A DNA stretch of 28,798 nt from Gemmatimonadota bacterium (lineage in GTDB: Bacteria > GCA-2686955). The DNA lies in assembly GCA_002686955.1 (NCBI GenBank), contig NYZA01000097.1:1-28798 (forward strand), given 5' to 3'. Each line of letters opens with the position of its first letter. The first letter of the stretch is position 1. The notes beneath the pieces are model-generated. The model had not been told where the DNA came from and did no database searches. It was given only the letters and a program-made list of their open reading frames with translations. The position numbers were made by a program, and so were the translations under genes. This document shows, in pieces, positions 1 through 6,999 of the stretch.

Positions 1-1263
1 CTCTCATCAGTCGGTCGTGCCGCGTTCGTCGCTGTCCTTGTAAGTCTCGGCACGGCCCGAGCGAGTGCATCGGAGAGCCTGGCGGATCTCGTGGCGTACA
101 CCCTTGAACAGAACGTCGACATCGAAGCGCTGAGGGCACAAGTCGACGCCCTGGAGCACGAGGAGGTCCGCGCGGGAGCCTGGAAAGACCCTCTGATGAC
201 GATCGGCTATCAAAACGTTCCCGCGACATCTCTCTCGCTTGGCGACGATCCGATGAGCATGCTCGCCGCGCGCATCGGCCAGGAGATCCCCTTCTTCGGC
301 AAGACGCGTAGAAGGAAACGCGTCGCACGATTCGCGACCGAAGCAGCGCGATGGAAGACCGAGGAAAAGGCACTGCAAATCGGAGCATTGGTCAAGCGTC
401 TCTACTACGAGCTCGGATTGACCCGGCAGTTGCGCGCGATCACCGCTGAGCATGTCGGACTCATCGAGCGACTCCTCGATGCTGTTCGGATCAAATACGA
501 GGTCGGTCAAGCGGACCAGCACGACGTGCTTCGACTCGAAGTGCTTCGCGATCGACTCAAAGACGACCTCAACGACTACATCGCGGAAGACCGGCAACTC
601 ACTGCCCTAATGAATCAGACTTTGCACCGAGAAGCGATGACCTCCATCGCCACGCCGGAGGAATTCGAAATCCCTGACCTCTCGCACTCCGTCGACTCAT
701 TGCGCCGGATCGCAATTGAATCCCGTCCCGCCCTCAGCCAACTCGATGCAGTAGTTGGCCAGCACGAAGCAGCCGCTGATCTGGCCCGATACGAAACGAT
801 TCCCGACCCGACGGTGTTCGTACAGTACGGTGCACGCAGCCGGCTCGACAATCGGTTGGCTGGCGATGATCTAATCACCGTGGGCCTGAGTTGGCGGCTC
901 CCGGTCTTCTATCGCGCTAGGAATCGAGCGTCCGCCGAATCCGCCGCTGCAAAAGCCCTATCCGCGAAGGCTCGCAAGGCCGCCCTGCTGGACGAGATCG
1001 GGAGCGGCTTGGAACATGCTTTGGCGGGCTGGGAGCGCGCCGCGCAGAAGATCGAGACCTATCGGGACCACCTTGTTCCTAACGCCCACCGGGTACTGGA
1101 CGCGACATTTACGAGCTATCAAGTGGACCGCGCCGACTTTCTTTCCCTCTTCGAGGCCGAGCTGGATCTGTTGAATTTCGAGAAGGCCCTTCGCATTACC
1201 GCCGTCGATCTGCTCGTCGCGCAAGCCAGGGTCGAGTCGATTATCGGGAAGGACTCCCCATGA
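1..1263 (+). CDS. TolC-family outer-membrane efflux factor (CusC-like), 5' partial
   Basis: Outer-membrane channel subunit of a tripartite efflux system. The frame is open to the first base of the window and the residues before the GTG at 91 look like the end of a signal peptide (hydrophobic AAFVAVLVSL followed by ARASA), so the real start lies upstream and GTG 91 is not the start. About 420 residues are visible. The protein has long amphipathic helical stretches rich in Glu, Arg, Leu and Ala, typical of the TolC/OEP fold, and a 'GQEIPFFGKTRRR' segment near residue 100 that resembles the conserved 'q.iP.fGK' of CusC/CzcC-like proteins. The stop overlaps the next start as ATGA (1260-1263), so it is translationally coupled to the adaptor. 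The function in metal efflux is inferred from the two following genes; the family assignment itself is firm. Confidence 0.88.
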   Translation, partial: LSSVGRAAFVAVLVSLGTARASASESLADLVAYTLEQNVDIEALRAQVDALEHEEVRAGAWKDPLMTIGYQNVPATSLSLGDDPMSMLAARIGQEIPFFGKTRRRKRVARFATEAARWKTEEKALQIGALVKRLYYELGLTRQLRAITAEHVGLIERLLDAVRIKYEVGQADQHDVLRLEVLRDRLKDDLNDYIAEDRQLTALMNQTLHREAMTSIATPEEFEIPDLSHSVDSLRRIAIESRPALSQLDAVVGQHEAAADLARYETIPDPTVFVQYGARSRLDNRLAGDDLITVGLSWRLPVFYRARNRASAESAAAKALSAKARKAALLDEIGSGLEHALAGWERAAQKIETYRDHLVPNAHRVLDATFTSYQVDRADFLSLFEAELDLLNFEKALRITAVDLLVAQARVESIIGKDSP

Positions 1264-2780
1264 GGATTGCCGCGACCATATGCATGACGACAGGCCTCGC
1301 CTTTTCGCCGCTCGGCCAGGTGACCGTCCACGCTCAAACACAAGACCACGGCGCGCACGAAGCCACGGAGCGGACTGTCTACAGCTGCCCAATGCATCCG
1401 CAGATCGCGCAGAATGAGCCGGGAGAGTGCCCAATCTGCGGCATGACGCTGGCACACCGGTCCGTTGCCGAAAAGACCCCAAGCTATTCGGTTGGAGCGC
1501 CCAAGCCGAAATATGACGAGGCGCGCGATATCAAACACTGGGCAGCACCAATGGATCCCACGTACATCTCCGATCAACCCGGAAGATCGCCGATGGGGAT
1601 GGACCTCGTGCCGGTGTACGAAGATGGCACCGGAACTTCGTTCGTGACGATCGACCCGACAGTAGTCCAGAACATGGGAATCCGTATCAAGCGAGTGGAA
1701 CAGGGAACAGTCTTTCGCCACGTTCGCACGATCGGCACAGTAGAGGTCGCGGAAAACTTGCTCTCGGTTGTCAATCTGCGCTACTCAGGCTGGATCGAGC
1801 GCCTATACGTCGACGAGACCGGTGCACTGGTCGGGAAAGGGCAGAAGCTCTTCGACATATACTCACCGGAGCTCGTGAGCGCACAGGAGGAGTATCTGTT
1901 GTCGCTACGTAGCGCAGGACTCAACTCGCCTTTGGCGAAAAGCGCGCGGAGGCGCCTCGAATACTGGCTGGTCTCCGGCGACACCATCGAGCGGATCGAG
2001 AGGGAGAAAGAAACGTCGCCCACGGTGACGGTTGTCGCGCCCCAGTCCGGATACGTTCTTCACAAAGACGTCGTCCAGGGTGCCCGCGTCACAGCCGGAG
2101 TGGATCTCTATCGAATCGGAAGCCTCGACAAGGTGTGGGTCAACGCTGAGGTTTACGAGTTCGACGCCCCATGGATCGAATTGAGACAGCGCGCAACTAT
2201 GGAGCTGTCTTATGTTGGAGGCGATCCGATCGAGGGCAGCGTCTCATTCGTCCATCCCACTCTTAATCCGCAATCCCGTACGCTCACGGTGCGCTTGGAG
2301 TTCGACAACCCTCGGCTTCTCTTGAAGCCGGGGATGTTCGCCACCGTCGAGATCGAAACACGCCCTCGCGAAGATGTGGTAGTCGTGCCCGCCGAAGCGA
2401 TCATCCATTCGGGCAAGCGACAGCTCGTCTTTGTCGCTCTGGCACTCGGCCGTTATGAGATGCGGGAGGTGAGGACCGGTGTGGTTGGCGATCGCCAGAG
2501 AACGGAGATTCTATCCGGATTGCAAGCCGGCGAGCGTGTTGTGACCTCCGGTCAGTTCTTGCTCGACTCCGAGAGCCAGCTCAACGAAGCCGTGCAGAAG
2601 CTCCTCGCCTCGCGCCTCCACGCGGCCGACCAGGGAGCCTCGGCACCCGATGATAACGAGGACAGCCCCGGCCAAGGTTCGTACTGGACCTGCGGCATGC
2701 ATCCTCAGGTCGTCGAAGATGGTCCGGGCGCTTGTCCTCTCTGCGGAATGGACCTGATCGAGAGGTCGAGGCAGCCATGA
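1260..2780 (+). CDS. CusB-like RND efflux periplasmic adaptor with N- and C-terminal heavy-metal-binding domains
   Basis: Periplasmic membrane-fusion subunit linking the RND pump to the outer-membrane factor, 506 aa. A signal peptide (about residues 1-25, ending HAQ) is followed by a heavy-metal-binding domain (HMBD/YHS-like) with C43-P-M-H, then C57-P-I-C60-G-M. A second, Cys-poor HMBD-like copy lies at 93-120 (APMDP, then SPMGMDLVPVY). The adaptor core (about 125-450) has the usual CusB pieces: 'SGWIERLYVDETGALVGKGQ' barrel-sandwich half, 'YSPELVSAQEEYL' hairpin and beta-barrel. A third HMBD closes the protein: C478-G-M-H and C492-P-L-C495-G-M. Methionine/cysteine-rich HMBDs are known from Cu/Ag adaptors and P1B ATPases. 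The start is set by the ATGA overlap with the TolC-like gene, and the stop overlaps the pump start in the same way. HMBDs at both ends are unusual; most homologues known to me carry them at one end. Substrate Cu(I)/Ag(I) is inferred. Confidence 0.93.
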   Translation: MRIAATICMTTGLAFSPLGQVTVHAQTQDHGAHEATERTVYSCPMHPQIAQNEPGECPICGMTLAHRSVAEKTPSYSVGAPKPKYDEARDIKHWAAPMDPTYISDQPGRSPMGMDLVPVYEDGTGTSFVTIDPTVVQNMGIRIKRVEQGTVFRHVRTIGTVEVAENLLSVVNLRYSGWIERLYVDETGALVGKGQKLFDIYSPELVSAQEEYLLSLRSAGLNSPLAKSARRRLEYWLVSGDTIERIEREKETSPTVTVVAPQSGYVLHKDVVQGARVTAGVDLYRIGSLDKVWVNAEVYEFDAPWIELRQRATMELSYVGGDPIEGSVSFVHPTLNPQSRTLTVRLEFDNPRLLLKPGMFATVEIETRPREDVVVVPAEAIIHSGKRQLVFVALALGRYEMREVRTGVVGDRQRTEILSGLQAGERVVTSGQFLLDSESQLNEAVQKLLASRLHAADQGASAPDDNEDSPGQGSYWTCGMHPQVVEDGPGACPLCGMDLIERSRQP

Positions 2781-5700
2781 TCGAGTGGGTCATCGCCGCA
2801 AGCGTACGCAATCGCTTCTTCGTCATCATCGTCACGTGCATTGTCATCGCGCTCGGCATCTGGGCCATGCTTGATACAGCAGTGGACGCTATTCCAGATC
2901 TCAGTGACGTCCAGGTCATTATCTACACCGACTACGCCGGCCAATCTCCACAGGTCGTGGAAGACCAGGTCACCTATCCCTTGACAACGGCGATGCTCGC
3001 GGTGCCCTACGCGAAGGACGTGCGAGGCTACTCGTTCTTCGGATTCTCCATGGTGTACGTCATCTTCGAAGACGGCACCGATCTATATTGGGCGAGATCA
3101 CGCGTACTGGAGTACTTGAACTTCGCCAGTAGTCGACTTCCGTCCGCGGTCAGTCCTCAGCTCGGCCCGGACGCCACGGGCGTCGGTTGGGTTTTCGAAT
3201 ACACGCTCACCGATTTCGGCCCGCGCGCCTCTATTCTTCGGCGGAAACTGGACACGGACGGATCCGGCATTGTTGAGGACCACGAGCTTCCCCCCCCCCT
3301 CGATTCCAGCAACGTCGGTGGTGAGAACAGAGCTGTCTACTCGCCCGATCGTCTCGCGTCGCTTTTTGAGACCAGCGATCCACCCGGATCGGCTCCACCG
3401 GACCGATTCGTTGAAGAATCTACACATTATCTTGTTGAGACATTCGATCGTGATCGCGACGGTAAAATCTCACGTTCGGAGCTGGCATTGGCCGCGAACT
3501 TCGAGGGCATCGATCTCTCGGAGCTACGATCCGTGCAAGATTGGTATCTTCGCTATGAGCTGATGAGTGTGCCAGGCGTCTCCGAGGTAGCATCTGTTGG
3601 CGGGTTTGTTCGACAGTACCAGGTCGAAGTAGATCCTGAAAAACTCCGCGCTTATGGAGTTCCGCTAGCCAAGGTAAAGCGGGCCATTCAACGCAGCAAC
3701 ATGGATGTCGGAGGTCGGCTTCTCGAGATGGGTGAGACCGAGTTCATGGTTAGAGGGAAAGGGTATTTGGGCTCGTTGGAAGACCTCCGGAGTGTTCCGA
3801 TCGGCGGCGATATGATCTCGCATACGCCGATTCTGCTAGCCCAAGTAGCCAATGTGCACATGGGTCCGGAGCTTCGCCGCGGCATCGTCGAAATGAATGG
3901 CGAAGGTGAGGTCGTTACAGGGATCGTCATCATCCGATTCGGCGAGAACGCCCTCGACGTTATCGAGCGGGTGAAGACCCGATTGGAGGAGCTCAAGCTC
4001 GGACTGCCGATGGGACTCGAAGTTCACGTCTCTTACGACCGATCCAGTCTGATCCGTCGAGCGATCGATACGCTCAAGACCAAGCTCATCGAAGAGCTTC
4101 TCGTAGTGGCTCTGATTTGCGTTCTATTCTTGTTCCATTTTCGCTCGGCACTCGTAGCGGTATTCACGCTTCCAGTAGGGATCTTGATGGCGTTCATCAT
4201 CATGCGACTCATTGGAATCAACGCGAACATAATGAGTCTCGGTGGAATCGCGATCGCCATCGGAGTAATGGTCGATGCATCCGTGGTGCTGGTCGAGAAC
4301 ATGCACAAGCATAAGGAAAGGGATCATGGTCTAGCTCAGGCCGAACTGGTCATCACGGCATCACGAGAGGTGGGCCCGGCCCTCTTCTTCTCCTTGCTCA
4401 TCATCACGGTTAGCTTCCTACCTGTCTTCAGTCTGGAACAGCAAGAAGGGCGGCTCTTCTCCCCCCTTGCCTACACAAAGACCTTCGCGATGGGATCGGC
4501 GGCAGTCCTGGCGGTGACGATTATCCCAGTATTGATGTACTACTTCGTTCGCGGCCCCGTGCGCCCCGAATCGAAAAACCCGATCAGCCGCTTCTTCATC
4601 TTTCTCTACCGCCCCCTCATCGATGCGGTTCTGCGCTGCCCGAAGACCACGATCGCTTTGGCAGCGCTGCTGACGCTAGTCACGTGGCTTCCCTTTCGAT
4701 CTCTCGGTAGCGAGTTCATGCCTCCCTTGAACGAGGGAGATCTCCTGTATATGCCTACCACTCCGCCGGGGATTTCAATAACCAAGGCGCGCGAGCTGCT
4801 GCAACAGACCGACAAAATTATCGCTTCACACCCGCAAGTCAAGCACGTGCTAGGCAAAGTAGGACGCGCTGAAACCGCTACTGATCCCGCTCCTCTCTCG
4901 ATGATCGAAACAACGATCCTTCTCACGTCACCCGAGACGTGGCCAGATGGAGTATCTATCGAAGACATCATCACGGAACTCAACGCAATGATCCAGTTCC
5001 CGGGGCTCACGAACGCCTGGACGATGCCTATCAAGACACGCATCGACATGTTGGCGACAGGCATCAAGACCCCCGTCGGCATCAAGCTCCTCGGGGACGA
5101 CCTGGGTGAGCTCAGCGCGGTGGGCGAGCAGATCGAAGCGGTGGTTAGAGAGCTCCCCAACACTCAAAGCGTCTACTCCGAACGGGTGGTCGGAGGAAAC
5201 TACATCGACATCGACATCCGCCGACAAGACGCTGCTCGCTTCGGCCTCACGATCGCCGATGTGCAAGAGATCATCATGAGCGCCATCGGGGGGATGAACG
5301 TGACCTGGACCGTGGAGGGACTCGAGCGCTATCCGGTCAACCTTCGATACCCACGAGAGCTTCGCAATGACATCGACAAGCTGCGGCGCGTCGCGGTGCC
5401 GACGCCTATGGGTCATACCGTACCGTTGGGATCGATCGCGGATCTCAGCATTGCCAAAGGCCCGCCGGCGATCAAGAGCGAGAACGCCCGGCTCACTGCC
5501 TGGATCTACGTGGATCTAAAGACCTCGGATGTAGGTGGATACGTCGAGGGCGCGCGCAAAGCTGTCGCCTCACAGGTCGCCCTACCCGAGGGCGTATCGA
5601 TCGTCTGGTCCGGCCAGTACGAATACATGGAACGTGCGAACGAGCGTCTGTCGGTCCTCATTCCTCTGACCCTGGCGATCATCTTCCTGTTGCTCTACGT

Positions 5701-6181
5701 ACACTTTCGCAACATCACTGAATCGCTCATCGTCTTGCTATCACTTCCCTTCGCCTTGGTCGGCGGCATTTGGCTGATGTGGATCTTCGATTTCAATCTG
5801 TCGGTCGCGGTCGCTGTCGGCTTCATCGCGCTGGCGGGCCTGGCGGCCGAGACCGGAGTGGTGATGCTGGTGTACCTGGACGAGACATATGAACGGTGGC
5901 GCCGAGAGGGGCGCTTGAGATCGCTCGCCGACATCCGGTTGATCATTGTCGAGGGAGCGGTCGATCGCGTACGACCCAAGTTGATGACAGTCTCGACGAC
6001 TACCATAGGCCTGCTCCCCATCATGTTTGGAACCGAGACCGGAACCAGGATCATGAAGCGGATCGCTGCTCCGATGGTTGGCGGTCTGATCTCATCTACC
6101 GTTTTGACTCTAATCATCATCCCGGCCGTCTATCTCTTATGGATGCGCTTCGTACACCGCAACGATCTTCCACGCACGTAG
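2777..6181 (+). CDS. CusA/CzcA-family heavy-metal RND pump with an inserted EF-hand pair
   Basis: Inner-membrane proton-driven RND transporter, 1134 aa from the ATG at 2777, chosen because it overlaps the adaptor stop as ATGA; the frame is open slightly further upstream but those residues are not family-like. N-terminal TM1 (MIEWVIAASVRNRFF), the TM4 proton-relay segment 'GVMVDASVVLVEN' with its Asp and Glu, and the C-terminal TM block are all present. Three methionines lie where CusA has its Cu/Ag relay residues: PLSMIETT, RIDMLATGIK and SAIGGMNVTW, which favours Cu(I)/Ag(I) over Zn/Co; this mapping is from memory of CusA, not from an alignment. Odd: after 'GVGWVFEYTL' about 100 residues (148-248) are inserted before 'LRSVQDWYLRYEL', carrying two full 12-residue EF-hand loops (D159-E170 and D224-E235). 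The remainder matches ordinary CusA closely. A ten-C tract lies inside the insert. Confidence 0.95.
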   Translation: MIEWVIAASVRNRFFVIIVTCIVIALGIWAMLDTAVDAIPDLSDVQVIIYTDYAGQSPQVVEDQVTYPLTTAMLAVPYAKDVRGYSFFGFSMVYVIFEDGTDLYWARSRVLEYLNFASSRLPSAVSPQLGPDATGVGWVFEYTLTDFGPRASILRRKLDTDGSGIVEDHELPPPLDSSNVGGENRAVYSPDRLASLFETSDPPGSAPPDRFVEESTHYLVETFDRDRDGKISRSELALAANFEGIDLSELRSVQDWYLRYELMSVPGVSEVASVGGFVRQYQVEVDPEKLRAYGVPLAKVKRAIQRSNMDVGGRLLEMGETEFMVRGKGYLGSLEDLRSVPIGGDMISHTPILLAQVANVHMGPELRRGIVEMNGEGEVVTGIVIIRFGENALDVIERVKTRLEELKLGLPMGLEVHVSYDRSSLIRRAIDTLKTKLIEELLVVALICVLFLFHFRSALVAVFTLPVGILMAFIIMRLIGINANIMSLGGIAIAIGVMVDASVVLVENMHKHKERDHGLAQAELVITASREVGPALFFSLLIITVSFLPVFSLEQQEGRLFSPLAYTKTFAMGSAAVLAVTIIPVLMYYFVRGPVRPESKNPISRFFIFLYRPLIDAVLRCPKTTIALAALLTLVTWLPFRSLGSEFMPPLNEGDLLYMPTTPPGISITKARELLQQTDKIIASHPQVKHVLGKVGRAETATDPAPLSMIETTILLTSPETWPDGVSIEDIITELNAMIQFPGLTNAWTMPIKTRIDMLATGIKTPVGIKLLGDDLGELSAVGEQIEAVVRELPNTQSVYSERVVGGNYIDIDIRRQDAARFGLTIADVQEIIMSAIGGMNVTWTVEGLERYPVNLRYPRELRNDIDKLRRVAVPTPMGHTVPLGSIADLSIAKGPPAIKSENARLTAWIYVDLKTSDVGGYVEGARKAVASQVALPEGVSIVWSGQYEYMERANERLSVLIPLTLAIIFLLLYVHFRNITESLIVLLSLPFALVGGIWLMWIFDFNLSVAVAVGFIALAGLAAETGVVMLVYLDETYERWRREGRLRSLADIRLIIVEGAVDRVRPKLMTVSTTTIGLLPIMFGTETGTRIMKRIAAPMVGGLISSTVLTLIIIPAVYLLWMRFVHRNDLPRT
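3218..3520 (+). other. EF-hand pair inserted in the periplasmic domain of the RND pump
   Basis: Codons for residues 148-248 of the CusA-like protein. Loop 1 is DTDGSGIVEDHE (3251-3286) and loop 2 DRDRDGKISRSE (3446-3481). Both have acidic or Ser ligands at positions 1, 3, 5, Gly at 6, Ile or Val at 8, and Glu at 12, the canonical calcium-binding pattern. The segment between them is Pro/Asp/Ser-rich. Ordinary CusA proteins run directly from 'WVYEYAL' to 'LRSLQDW' with only a short turn here, so the segment is a domain insertion at a loop of the porter region. Calcium binding is inferred from the motif. Confidence 0.8.
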
Positions 6182-6208
6182 GAATCTTGAACCTCGGAGA
6201 AACAACAG

Positions 6209-6736
6209 ATGTGCAGTCACGCGATCATAGCGAGTTCCCTCTCTCTTCTCTTCGCGATTTCTCAGGCGTACGCATCTGAGTCGGCGAACGCCTTCGATAA
6301 GGCCATGGCACCGCTACTGACTCACTACCTGAGTGCGCACGAAGCACTATCCGACGACTCCCAAGCCGGGGTGAAAAACGCGGCGAAGGCGATCAAGAAA
6401 CTAGCTACACAGCTTCCAGCGGTCTCGACCGTCGTGCAACATTCGGAACACCACCGTGGCTTGCCCGCGCGGATAGCGGGAGCGGCCGATGCCCTCGGCA
6501 AAGCCGCGACGCTCAAGGAAGCCCGCGCGGCTTTCAAGGATCTCTCGAGGCCCTTGGCCATGTGGGGCACGATGGCAAGACCTTCGAGCACCGACGTGGC
6601 CTTCTGCTCTATGGCCAAAGGCAGTTGGTTACAGAAGGAAGGCCCGATCCGCAACCCGTACTACGGCAAGAGCATGTTGCGCTGCGGCGTGGTTGTCGGG
6701 GGCGTGAACCATAGACCTGAGGCCGCGGCACGGTAG
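6209..6736 (+). CDS. Periplasmic DUF3347-domain protein of the metal-efflux operon
   Basis: 175 aa, signal peptide at about 1-22 (LSLLFAISQAYAS). The N-terminal half is an alpha-helical bundle of the DUF3347 type (LLTHYLSAHEALSDD). The C-terminal half has the family signature FC133SM135AKGSWLQ, then NPYYGKSM156LRC159G. DUF3347 is commonly found fused to, or beside, CusB-like adaptors and copper proteins, where the Cys/Met pairs are thought to bind Cu(I); here it is a separate protein 27 bp behind the pump gene. Its ribosome site is GGAGA about 8 nt before the ATG. The usual C-P-M-A motif reads C-S-M-A here. It is most likely a periplasmic metal-delivery or scavenging accessory; the exact role is inferred. 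Confidence 0.85.
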   Translation: MCSHAIIASSLSLLFAISQAYASESANAFDKAMAPLLTHYLSAHEALSDDSQAGVKNAAKAIKKLATQLPAVSTVVQHSEHHRGLPARIAGAADALGKAATLKEARAAFKDLSRPLAMWGTMARPSSTDVAFCSMAKGSWLQKEGPIRNPYYGKSMLRCGVVVGGVNHRPEAAAR

Positions 6737-6779
6737 GGGCCTGTATTGGGGGCGCTTGCAGCTGGCAAACTCCGAAGGC

Positions 6780-6971
6780 GCGCCCAGAGTCGACCGCCGA
6801 AGGGCTCGCCTAGCAAAGGAGCCCCAGCGAATCACGGTGCGCGCCCAGAGGCGATTCACCCGCGAGCGCCGAAGGCCTTCGCCCAGCAATAGAGCCCAAT
6901 CGGAATACGGTGCGCGCCCAGAGGCGATTCAGCTGCGAGCGCCGAAGGCGCTCGCCAGCTGCAATCGCCTC
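6780..6971. repeat. Cluster of three degenerate GC-rich repeat units with a long terminal hairpin
   Basis: The core GCGCCCAGAG starts at 6780, 6841 and 6914 (spacings 61 and 73). The last two units share 'ACGGTGCGCGCCCAGAGGCG' (from 6834 and 6907) followed by GATTCA, then GCGAGCGCCGAAGGC. The last unit folds into a hairpin with about 23 paired bases: GAGGCGATT, CAGCTG and CGAGCGCC (6921-6943) pair with GGCGCTCG, CAGCTG and AATCGCCTC (6947-6971) around a GAA loop, with two single-C bulges. The earlier units are decayed versions of the same hairpin. No coding frame here is convincing. The arrangement resembles REP/BIME-like extragenic palindromes. Confidence 0.7.
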
Positions 6972-6999
6972 GGTTATTGCGGCTCCGCCCGCAATAACC
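6972..6999 (-). terminator. Perfect 11-bp stem-loop at the stop codon of the M6 protease gene
   Basis: GGTTATTGCGG (6972-6982) is the exact reverse complement of CCGCAATAACC (6989-6999), with a 6-nt loop. The stem starts at the last base of the minus-strand stop codon (6999-7001), so it lies immediately at the 3' end of that mRNA. There is no clear U-tract, so it may act as an RNA-stabilising 3' hairpin or part of the adjoining repeat cluster rather than as an intrinsic terminator. Confidence 0.5.

Noticed and set aside
91-93. GTG at 91 as start of the TolC-like gene
   Set aside because: The upstream in-frame codons to the window edge encode the end of a signal peptide, so the gene starts outside the window.
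7-597. Minus-strand 196-codon frame over the TolC-like gene
   Set aside because: Shadow of the plus-strand gene, which has clear family features and couples to the adaptor.
6780-6971. Repeat cluster considered as a CRISPR array
   Set aside because: Only three units with unequal spacing (61 and 73), strong decay, internal palindromes and no cas genes nearby.
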